This document shows, piece after piece, positions 55,061 through 64,000 of a stretch of DNA of 64,000 nt (its first letter is position 1; the number at the start of each line of letters is the position of its first letter). This DNA is from Helichrysum umbraculigerum. Its lineage: Eukaryota > Streptophyta > Magnoliopsida > Asterales > Asteraceae. A program made the translations under genes and the position numbers. The stretch covers positions 1 to 64,000 of the forward strand of contig CATIUR010000012.1 in NCBI GenBank assembly GCA_949592205.1, in the 5' to 3' direction. Below the pieces are notes generated by a model. That model was not told the DNA's origin, searched no databases, and was given only the letters and a program-made list of their open reading frames with translations.

Positions 55061-57125
55061 CTAAGGTTATACTGAACTAGGTTGCATTTAGTGGACCTAG
55101 ACTATGACCGTTAGGCAGTATTCCTTATTAGGTATGACTGGTTCAGTGATTACACCATACGAGTTTAATTTAACATAGCGTAGCTAACTATGTACAATTA
55201 AATAAAGATGATGTAAGATCTGAAAAGGGTTATGTCGAACAGGAATGCATTAGTAGACTCTGATCACGAGAGAACCGGGACTTATGATTGTTTTGTGCTA
55301 GACACAAATAGGTGGATATATGTACGTATATACGATATATACACATACAAATAGGATATTATATATATAGTAGATATATATGAATAGGCCTCGAATATTC
55401 AATAATATATTTTATATATATTAGTTGGTTATCGCTTCTGTGATTTTGGTCGGTTAACACTTAGGTGATCTAATTCGGTTAACACTTTGGATATATAATT
55501 CAGTAATATGATCGGTATATATATATAATATATATAAAACTCGGTATTTGGAAATATACTTGGTATACATGTTAATAGGCCTCGGACATAGGATATACTA
55601 TAGGTTATAGTATATAAAATTGTAGGCCTTGAATACTCGGAAACACTCTCACTGTTCGGATATTGATTTAGGTTTCGTGTCTACCCAGTTTAGACCACTA
55701 TTAGAAACTAAATCGTTTAAGGTAACCAGATACTTTATATGACTTACCGGTTGTAAGTAATCTAAATCAGAAAAATAGTATCGGTATGTACCCTAGTTTT
55801 AGAGGGTCATCTTTTCAATGTAAACTTACCCCGGTAGAGTTAAGAAAATTTTTACATCGTATTCGGTACACTGATTATTGAAAAATTTTCATTCCATCGT
55901 CGTATTGTTTTCATTCGTAAATCGGTCTTTCTCTAAGAACTAAAAATTTTCCTATTATATCTATCAAATTCATTTGAACAGTAATGGCAAACCCTACAAT
56001 GGATAACCCTGCGTCGAATGACGAATCAATTTTTAAAATATCACTCCGGATGTGATAGCTTTCGGCATTTTTGTAAACTTTAACTCTTGCAATCTTTGGA
56101 TACATATGTTTAATAATCTTCAACTATGATTTCATTTAGGGTTAAACTTCGGTTTTAGAAACGGTGTACTTTGATTTGGCATATGTGTCAACTTTGAAAA
56201 CTCTGACAATTTTAAAAAAATTCTGACAAACTTTGAAAACTCAGGGATTTAAACTACGATTTTTATCTACGATTTCAACTACAACATAAACTACAGTCTT
56301 TACAATGTTTTCAATTATGATTTGTAACTATGTTTTATAAACTACTTGTCTCTCTTTTCATGAACTATTTAGAAACTGTTTTACGAACTACGTTAGCTAG
56401 TACAGTAGTTTTAAATCGGACGTAACGACCATTTTATTTCCTTATATGGTTAGTGTACAATCGGATTAGCAAATTGTGGTTAATCAAATCAGATAGTGTA
56501 AAAACGTAATTACACTTTAGAATTTAATGGCTAGACTTTCTGTCTAGATCGGTAGCTTAGATATCATTGTTGATATACATAGGTGAATAGACCATCTTGT
56601 CGGAATCATTCATTCGGAGGAAAACTAATCGTTTTCCTAATCATGGATAAATCATTGATAGTGTGAGCTATAGCATTCGATAGCTAATACGGTATATAGG
56701 TCGGTATACATGATTATGTATGCAAATCGGTTAAGATGTAAGTTCGGTATTCACTTCAGTGATCCGGTTCGGTGATATTATTCGGTTTAGGTACTCGAAA
56801 ACTATATTTGTTAATATAGGACGTTTATACTTCATGTACGGTGTCGGTAGTTACATTGAACTTTAAGAACACCGTAGGAACTCATTGAATTCGGTGGATT
56901 ATTAATCCAAATCATAGTGATACTTGTTAAGACGGACTGACCGTGTCACATGGGTAACGGTCGGGTAAAGAATCGGACTTCTCCATTATTCATTTGAGAT
57001 CAGTAGGTTAAGCCTAACAAGGGGAGAAGGATAAATCAGATGTCTTAGTGTTAGACATATCACATAGTCGGCCTTATTAGCACGCGAGCATAGGTTTCAC
57101 TTGAATTTCGGGACGAAATTCTCCT

Positions 57126-57138
57126 AACAAGGGGAGAA
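57126..57138 (+). other. Polypurine tract
   Basis: AACAAGGGGAGAA immediately before the 3' LTR start TGTGACACCC. Confidence 0.9.
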
Positions 57139-59363
57139 TGTGACACCCGGTCAAAAAGGGCCAAAATTAGGGGCCAATTTAAACTTTAATTATTCGTACT
57201 CGGTACGAATCAAAAACAAAGTATTCGGATAATATATATAACTATATATATATATAACATGGAATGATTATTTAATAATCACACGAGAATAAATCCGAAA
57301 CCACTCAGAAAACATGGAAATAAAAGTTGTCCCAAAACATCTCCAAATAGAATATTATTAACAGAAATAATATTACAGTACTCAGAAAATTTGCAAAACT
57401 CTTTTTGGATAATTAAAAGTATCCGTAAGTTCAAAGTGAAGCAACGATATAATTTAGTATCATACTAAAAGTATTTTTGTGAAATACTTCAAATAAAAGC
57501 CTACACGATTTAAATTTTAGAAATTTATCGTTTGAAAACATTTTACTAAATAACGATCGGGTACACGAACACGGATCGGAAAATACCCACTCACCTCAAT
57601 AATTGAGGCCGGTTATAACAACCGACCTCAATTATTTCACATCTTCTTGATCACTCACGGCTCCCTCCTCTTCTCCCTCTTTCTCTCGGTTTTCATTTCA
57701 ACAACACCAACAATAACAATAACAACATCACAGCAACAATCATCAACATCATAATCATCTTCATCTTGTTCATCATCATCATCATCGGGTGCTTCATCAT
57801 CATCACTCACGATTTCGTTTTAAAAATTGTAAGGAAACTTTAACTTTGTTTAAATTCGTGTTTAATATACATATTATAACATGTTTATAGCTTGTTGTTA
57901 AAGATTGGAACTAAAAACGGGATGGAAATTGGTAAAAACCTCGAACCAGACTCTGTAAAAACGATGAGCTACAGTGCTCCAAAGAAATGACGCGATCGCG
58001 TCATTTCCAAGTGAAAAACATGTTTTACGATTTCATACTATCACGCGATCGCGTGATGTACAAAAGAAGCCAACATTTTAACTTGTCACGCGATCGGTTC
58101 AAAGGGTTCACGCGATCGGGTCAAATGGAAAATCACGCGATCGGCCGAAAGGGTCACGCGATCGGGTAAACGAAGTTGTCACGCGATCGGTTGGGAAGTT
58201 CACGCGATCGCGTGATCTTCTATTTTGGGTCAGAATTGTTCAGTGACATTTTTACAAACTTTGAAACGGAAATACAAACTTAAACAATAGATTATAATAC
58301 GACCGAATACAAGTTAATACAAGTAAAGACTATACAATCAAATGCTCATTAGAATCTCGTGTGTTTAGGACATTAGGAGACTTTGGACCATACGTTCCTC
58401 ATTGGATATACTCATTGCTCGGATAGGCTCAGGTGAGTCTCACGGCCCCATTTTCAATGTTTACATGTTTTAATAATTGGGGGAGATGCAACACAAACTG
58501 TTTTCGTGATCACTATTATTCGGTTAGTTAATTTAGTTGTTAACTTAAATTAACTGCATTGTTACTTGTATTCGGTTTACCATTTTGGTACATTGTTCGG
58601 TTATCATTGTCGGTCTTGATTTTCATTGTTCGGTATATGCACGAGTGTTTTAATTCGGTAAAAGTCCTCAACAGTGTATGATTCATTAACTTAATAAGGC
58701 GCGGTTACTAAAGGATAGTACTATCATGGGAGTGACGTCCCCGTCCGGGTTGCTAGCTACAACCAAGTTAAAAACGGACACTTTAGTAATTGTTATGGGT
58801 GTGTCACCAAATCGGGAGGCAAAGATCGGGTTAGGCTTTGAATCATAGCTCAGTGCAATACAAATTGTTATTATCGGTAAATCATTGTTCGGAAACCTTA
58901 ATTGGTTTAATCATTGGTCGGTAACCCTAATGGGTAAATCATGGTTCGGTACATTGTTATTCATTGATCGGTTTACACTGTTTAAATTATCGTCGGATAA
59001 TCATGTTGATCACATCAATGTTTATTTTAAACCTGTGAGATTCACCAGCTTTATAGCTGACCTTTTAGTGTTGTATTCTCAGGTACTCGTCAATAGTAGA
59101 AATGGCCTACAGGATAAGCTAGCTATCACGAGTCGCATGCTTTCAAACATTTGGGACCACATTGCATTTACTTTTGTATTTTCAAATTATGTATTTGGAA
59201 ATTACTTATAAATTCGCAGCTTTGTAAAACTTATTTTGGTAAGGTAATTACTATTTTCAAAACGTCTCATTTAGAGTCGTTTGCTTGTACTTTGGTGCTT
59301 TGATTATTGATTAGTCACACCCAAATCGTCGCTTCCGCAAATCATGAAATTGGGGTTGTGACA
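57139..59363 (+). repeat. 3' LTR of the non-autonomous gypsy element
   Basis: 2225 bp, essentially identical to 52819-55045, including the CGCGATCG array (57989-58217). Confidence 0.95.
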
Positions 59364-59625
59364 ATTTTCGTCATCATCAACATCAGAAATCATCATCATC
59401 TTCATCTTAACATCATTGTGAGGATCAATTTACTATTTTATTTCATTTATATAATTTTCTTAAATTATGAAAATTGTTGATGATTGGTTGTTAAAATTGT
59501 TAAAAACAAGTTATAATGAGTTTATATAGCATATGATGATGATTGAACATGTTAAAATCGAAGTTAAAATCAAAACCCATATGTACTTGAAATAACAGAG
59601 AACGAACAGGACCTGAAAAACCATT

Positions 59626-59760
59626 GAATCCGGCGGATTCAAGTGAATCCGGCGGATTCCCAGCCGAAACACAGGTGGATCCGGCGGATTCACGGGAATC
59701 CGGCGGATTCCCCCTATTTGGACCCGATCCGGCGGATCAAACCCAGGAGCCGGCGGATCC
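59626..59760 (+). repeat. Array of six CCGGCGGATT motifs in the LTR
   Basis: GAATCCGGCGGATTC, a 15-bp palindrome around a central G, occurs at 59626 and again with small changes at about 59643, 59672, 59694, 59726 and 59747. It is CpG-rich in otherwise AT-rich DNA. Confidence 0.93.
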
Positions 59761-59765
59761 TTAAT

Positions 59766-60012
59766 AAACTAGGTGCATAACGATTAAACTAGGTGCATAA
59801 CGATTAAACTAGGTGCATAACAATTAAACTAGGTGCATAACGATTAAATTGGGTGCATAACCATTAAATTGGGTGCATAACGATTAAACTAGGTGCATAA
59901 CCATTAAACTAGGTGCATAACAATTAAACTAGGTGCATAACGATTAAATTGGGTGCATAACGATTAAACTAGGTGCATAACGATTAAATTGGGTGCATAA
60001 TGATTAAATTGG
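59766..60012 (+). repeat. 20-bp minisatellite, twelve copies
   Basis: AAACTAGGTGCATAACGATT and its variant AAATTGGGTGCATAACGATT alternate in exact 20-bp phase from 59766. Variation is confined to a few positions (ACTAG versus ATTGG, CGATT/CAATT/CCATT). Confidence 0.95.
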
Positions 60013-61269
60013 TAAATATGTATATGCGACACGTGACTTGGTATTGAAATAGACACGACTACGAGACGTAATTATATCCGAGACAATTGTTAAACAATAC
60101 GGAAAATTGGTACGCGACAAACTTTGAGACAAATACGATTTATATATATAAACGAACGGACAATATATATATATATATATATATATCTAATGAAACGTAT
60201 AAACGGAACGATTTAATTATCTAGTACAAACTATATACGACAAACGAAAACGAGTTATATTTTATAACAAACAAAGTATGTTTTGAAAACATAAACGATG
60301 ACTAAGTTTTATTTGCGACAATTAACAAACGACATGTGTAAACAATATAACAAGTTATTTTGATAACTATTATAATTATGTTTTGAAAACATAATCAACA
60401 ACAACGACGATTACATATGTATATACACGACAGTTACAACATATGCATTTATGGATATTAACAATGACGACAACTAATATATATATTAGAACATATATAT
60501 TCAACTAATATGTATATAAATATACATACTTGAACTTAACGACTAATTGAAACGCAAACCTCACCAGCAACTGAAATATTATAAACTCTACAACTTAACA
60601 AATAATCCACATACTTATACAAGTATTTTATTTGCGTCTAGGTATTTGAGGACGCGTTTGGATTATTTGGCTAGATATTGTTTTCGCTGAAGACTTGCAA
60701 AACTGTGAGTTCACAGCCCCTACTTTCTACTTGTTTTAAATGTTTTTAAAACCAGGGGTGGAAAACATAGAACTATGTGATATAACATGCTACTTGATTT
60801 ATATAATTGCTCTGCATGTTATTATATACAACTGATTAACATGAATGCTTTCATGCCGTTGAACTGTTTATATGAATTGTTTTCATATCGTTAAACTTGA
60901 ACTATTTCTATGAAAAGATTTTCACAACTATTTTGGGAATTAAGACAAAACAAATCTTGGTACGAACCTAGGTTTACGTGAGGTAGTTGTAGTGCACATG
61001 AGTCCCAGTGCTTGCAACCTATAACCATTAGCTAGGTGACTCTAGCCACTAAGTATACAGATAGTACTATCGATTTGACAACCCTCCCAGGATATAACTC
61101 GTTGGTCATTCCAACCTCACGACGGCAGTCGCACGCGGAGTGTATACTTAACCTGTTACTGTGGCAAAAACATAAATTGGTCGTGGATTGGTTATAGTAC
61201 TAGGTGTCGTACTTTAACTCTAAAGGTGTAGCTCACCTTAGAGGGATCGTAGTCTATATTTCCCACTAA
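60013..61269 (+). other. LTR interior without genes
   Basis: AT-rich DNA with a TA tract near 60165-60186. The segment 61000-61150 (ACCTCACGACGGCAGTCGCA) is less AT-rich and resembles the equivalent GC-richer block in the other gypsy LTRs. No coding frame. Confidence 0.5.
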
Positions 61270-62040
61270 ACAACAAAACAACAACTTGATTTGGAAAGGG
61301 TATTTCCTGTACGTACTTGATTTGGAAGGGGTACTTCCTGTGATACAAACTATTTATATGGAAATGTTTAATTGATTGTTAAACTTGTATTTCCTACACA
61401 CTATATGAATGGAAATGTTTACTTAATTGTTAAACTTGTATTTCCTGTGATAACTAAGAGGATAGGTGTTCCTACACAATTACTTTTAGGAAATGTTTAC
61501 TTAAATGTTAAACTTGTATTTCCTTTGATAACTAAGAGGATAGGTGTTCCTACACGTTTGCCTTATTGTAGAAATGTTTTCCTTGAGTGGATAAACTAGT
61601 GTTTCTAAACGCATAACTATTTTAGAAATGTTTTCCTTGATTGGATAAACTAGTATTTCTAACTCTTAACTATTATAGAATTGTTTTTCTTGAATGGATA
61701 AACTTGTGTTTCTTACAAAGCAATTAGGAAAATGTTTATTGTATCCGAATAGACCTGTTTTCCTACTTGACGATTAACTTGTATTAACAACGATTATTAA
61801 ACTGCAAAATCTTAGTTTGAAAATGGTACTTTATGGAGATTACTTATTTGGAACTACACAACTGATAGGAAATGTTTGCTTTGATTAGTTAAACCCTTGT
61901 TTCATGCAACTACTTAAGAGGAAATGTTTTGATTAAACTTGTGTTTCCTACACAACTATTTATTTGTAGTAAGAATGACATTCTTACTTTATATAGGAAA
62001 TGTTTTCTTTAACTAGAATAACTTGTATTTCCTACTAAAC
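61270..62040 (+). repeat. Degenerate tandem repeats (GGAAATGTTT ... TGTATTTCCT)
   Basis: Units of about 60-75 bp begin AGGAAATGTTTACTTAA and end AAACTTGTATTTCCTRTGA; about ten irregular copies. Each unit has inverted GGAAAT/ATTTCC ends, so each can fold as a hairpin. Confidence 0.85.
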
Positions 62041-62484
62041 TTATAAACTTTATGTTTCACTGTAAACGAATGATTTATTCATAACTTGGTTTGACCACTA
62101 ATAACTAAAACCTGTGAATTCACTCAACATTCAATGTTGACGTTTTACTATGTTTTTCAGGGAATTAGGACTCAGGTACTGATGCATGCATAAAGGACGT
62201 AAGTTACCCACGATGAATTAGGATGCCACTTTTGGGACAAATGTATTTTTACAACACTTTACTTCTATGACTTGACAAGTCGTAGTTTTTGTAAATACTT
62301 TTATATTAATGGCATCTTAATTACTGTTCTGCAATGATCATAAGCTCTGATAAAAGGAATGCATACTGCTGACGTCAGCGCCCCCGCTGATTAATTAATA
62401 CATATATGCTTCCGCTAATAAATGATAATGCTTCCGCTAAACTATCATTAAACACGATTACCGATTTTGGGGGTGTGACAGACT

Positions 62485-62497
62485 TGGTATCAGAGCC
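62485..62497 (+). other. Primer binding site of the outer gypsy element
   Basis: TGGTATCAGAGCC four bases after the LTR end, complementary to initiator tRNA-Met. Confidence 0.93.
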
Positions 62498-62651
62498 ATT
62501 GGTTATAGCGAACTAGAAGTCTTTAAGTTACCTGAAAGCCTTAGAGACCTAGACTATAGCCTTGGCTAGAACACTTATGCATTCATACATTGCATAACTC
62601 TATATCACAACATAGTTACTAAATATATTACGAGTGTGATTAACGAACGTC

Positions 62652-62928
62652 CTATACACGTGATCGACTCCGATGACGAACCGTCCTAGCACAACTATAA
62701 CGACGATGCTGCGTCTGTCAACAAAAATTTAACGGCTATACCTGCTCCAACGTCCAACATGGCACCTGGTGTAGACGAAACAACGAACATGATAGTGGAA
62801 CCACAGAAAAGAGTATCTCCTAAGAAACTCAGGAATACCCATGCTACCTGTGCCCGAGTACAGATGCTAGAAGAGCATGCTCGAGTGGCAGAAAGTGTAG
62901 CTGGGGTCAACATGATGATGACCATATG
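62652..62928 (+). pseudogene. Remnant of the small upstream ORF in the outer gypsy element
   Basis: Plus-strand frame beginning RPIHVIDSDDEPS, stop, then continuing open to VQMLEEHARVAESVAGVN before a TGA. It occupies the same place between PBS and gag as the 161-codon ORF of the Tekay-type element (17611-18096) and also ends in a short helical segment, but direct sequence similarity is weak. Confidence 0.4.
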
Positions 62929-63479
62929 AGGGTAGTTATAAGAAAGTACTTATCCTATCTTTGTTAAGCTTATGTATGGCAGGCTATGCCTATGCTGTAA
63001 TATACTAACACTTATATTCGATGGATATATATATAAATCCCATCACACTTTAGATGAACACTCTAGTATGTACGTCTTAATTGCTTGCCTTCTTTGAATC
63101 ATTCACATCTATATCTGTAACCCTTGCATTGAGTTTGTATGAACCTGATCGTGTTAAGCGGTGAAGAAAAGAAGTATGTATTTAGCATCATATAATGACG
63201 CCTGGCCAACGTGGTTATATTATACTAAGTACATATGGGTGTTTCAAAATCGTAAGATGCGTAATGGGGATAACAATAACCCTTCCTTATTCATTCACTA
63301 ACTCAGCAACGAAACATTAGGAATGATTAACTAAACGACACACTACCCATGATCGAAGCAATATGAGAAATCATTTGTAAAGGTGTAACTGAAACTATTA
63401 CCCGACACGAGATGATTTGTACTCAAAACAACGCCATAAAGGATAACCGAAACACTTGATGGAAACCCAACTAAAGGAA

Positions 63480-64000
63480 AAAGCTTGGAAAATGTGAGAG
63501 ATGCCAAAATGAAGAGTGTACTCTCAATGGCAACTGCAAGCAGTGGGACCATCGAACCCAATATTGCTGAACTGACCCTCTCAACCGAGCCAATGATGAG
63601 CGACAAAGAAATGGGCGTTTCGAGTGTAGTGTCCTAAAATCACTACCGAAATCAGTGCCCAAAGCTCAACAACTGTAGCAACAACAACATTATGCCTCGA
63701 TGATATTGATTCGGATGTCAATTTGAGTTATGTCTAGTGAAGTTAGACCACTCTTAGACATTTAATCCCGTAAGTTGGATAACAAGTACAATATAGAACT
63801 AACCGATGGTAAGTTGATTGAATCAGGAAAAATAGTACCGAAATGTGCCCTAACGTTAGAGGGACATTTCTTCGAAATAGACTTGCTATCGGTAGAGTTG
63901 GGAAGCTTTGACATCGTGGTCGGTATGGACTGGTTGTCGAAGAATCGTGCAGAGATTGCTGTTTGGATAGATTGGTACGATTACCATTGTTGACTGGAGA
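63480..64000 (+). pseudogene. Decayed gag zinc-knuckle and protease region, cut by the window edge
   Basis: KCERCQN ... NGNCKQWDHRT around 63490-63550 is a broken CCHC knuckle, followed by RFECS where the second knuckle should start. After several stops, an open stretch from 63775 reads NKYNIELTDGKLIESGKIVP, FFEIDLLSVELGSFDIVVGM and DWLSKNRAEI. This is the region following the catalytic Asp in gypsy proteases (compare GMDWLSKHRAEI in the intact element near 19800). The DTGA active-site segment is missing. The gag-pol of this copy is therefore defective. Confidence 0.85.

Larger units (their letters stand above)
55046..57138 (+). pseudogene. Decayed interior of the non-autonomous element, with protease-region remnant
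   Basis: The first ~200 bp match the Tekay-type leader. At about 55690-55870, AGACCACT, TACCGGTTGTAAGTAATCTA, AATCAGAAAAATAGTA and CGGTAGAGTTAAGAAA track the protease-flanking coding DNA seen intact at 63745-63910 (AGACCACTC, AACCGATGGTAAGTTGAT, AATCAGGAAAAATAGTA, CGGTAGAGTTGGGAAG), with many indels. From 56100 on I see no coding relic, only Gypsy-like noncoding DNA rich in CGGT words. The final AAATTTCGGGACGAAATTCT (57100-57120) matches the pre-PPT region of the Tekay-type element (22871). Confidence 0.75.
52819..59363 (+). mobile_element. Young non-autonomous gypsy element (LARD-like), nested
   Basis: TSD ATTTT at 52814-52818 and 59364-59368. LTRs of 2227 and 2225 bp differ only by one TA unit near 52940 and one A/G site (53413 versus 57732). 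Interior 55046-57138 has a PBS and polypurine tract but no intact gag or pol, so movement must have relied on proteins supplied in trans. Near identity of the LTRs makes it one of the youngest insertions here. Confidence 0.95.
59369..62480 (+). repeat. 5' LTR of the outer gypsy element, second part
   Basis: Continues the leader (CATCATCATCTTCATC), then a GTGAGG donor candidate (59418), the CCGGCGGATT array, the 20-bp minisatellite, a candidate exon ending ACT/GTGAGT (60704), degenerate repeats, and TTTTTCAG or CTCAG/GTAC acceptors (62160, 62175). It ends GGGGGTGTGACA. Confidence 0.9.
51770..64000 (+). mobile_element. Gypsy element with a 4.2-kb LTR, 5' part only, carrying a nested element
   Basis: 5' LTR = 51770-52818 plus 59369-62480 (1049 + 3112 bp) after removing the nested element and one TSD copy. 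It starts TGTGACAATCC and ends GGGGGTGTGACA, and is followed by a PBS and a decayed gag/protease region running off the window. It is inserted into the copia LTR; the left TSD candidate is ACAAT (51765-51769). The 14013-14159 fragment belongs to the same family. Confidence 0.9.

Noticed and set aside
61372..61599. 75-codon plus-strand frame
   Set aside because: Product of the GGAAATGTTT tandem repeats in the LTR.
62695..62925. Minus-strand 76-codon frame
   Set aside because: Complement of the upstream-ORF remnant of the outer gypsy element.

Overview
The window looks like a transposon-dense intergenic segment of a eudicot nuclear genome. The evidence is AT-rich DNA, spliced genes with GT..AG introns, plant Ty3/gypsy and Ty1/copia elements primed by initiator tRNA-Met, foldback MITEs, and one plant vacuolar amino acid transporter gene. 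The style of the gypsy polyproteins and of the Ulp1-like transposon genes suggests Asteraceae, but that is an inference from family resemblance. I saw no rRNA or tRNA gene and no CRISPR array. The only host gene I recognise is an AVT1-like transporter, and it is interrupted.

Positions 1-14010 hold two abutting DNA-transposon-like elements, separated and ended by (TA)n tracts (6463-6510 and 13932-14010). Both carry minus-strand gene debris and private tandem repeats: an 88-bp satellite and its relatives in the left element, and a repeat of about 97 bp in the right one. The left element has a catalytically dead Ulp1-like protease gene, a duplicated first-exon module and a compact two-exon 80-codon ORF. 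The right element contains a DICER-LIKE 1 fragment. Two relatives with similar GGATC-type ends lie at 25590-28486 and 32160-34614. The latter keeps the heads of two convergent transposon genes.

Positions 14662-25532 are a nearly intact, very young Tekay-type chromovirus: LTRs of about 2.6 kb differ by a handful of bases, TSD TATAT, 1495-codon gag-pol. Positions 34801-42155 are a large foldback element with long inverted arms, Helitron-like hairpin tips and a telomere-like centre, split by a 3.47-kb solo LTR (35312-38780, TSD ATCAT). Small foldback elements and hairpins are scattered through 28650-32000 and 43140-44615.

Positions 44951-64000 form a three-level nest. The AVT1-like gene is broken in an exon by an intact minus-strand copia element (47112-51769 plus sequence beyond the window). 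The copia 5' LTR is split by a large gypsy element with an LTR of about 4.2 kb (51770 onward). That LTR is in turn split by a non-autonomous gypsy element (52819-59363, TSD ATTTT) with nearly identical LTRs and a decayed interior.

The most unusual pattern is shared by the four gypsy-type LTR families. Each carries a different array of short CpG-rich, mostly palindromic motifs about 0.85-1.4 kb into the LTR. In each case the array falls inside the first of two apparent leader introns, and the second intron shares a donor (CAG/GTGAGT in three families), a branch-point-like GCTGACC and a CAG/GTAC acceptor. I regard this as the best candidate for an undescribed LTR architecture here.
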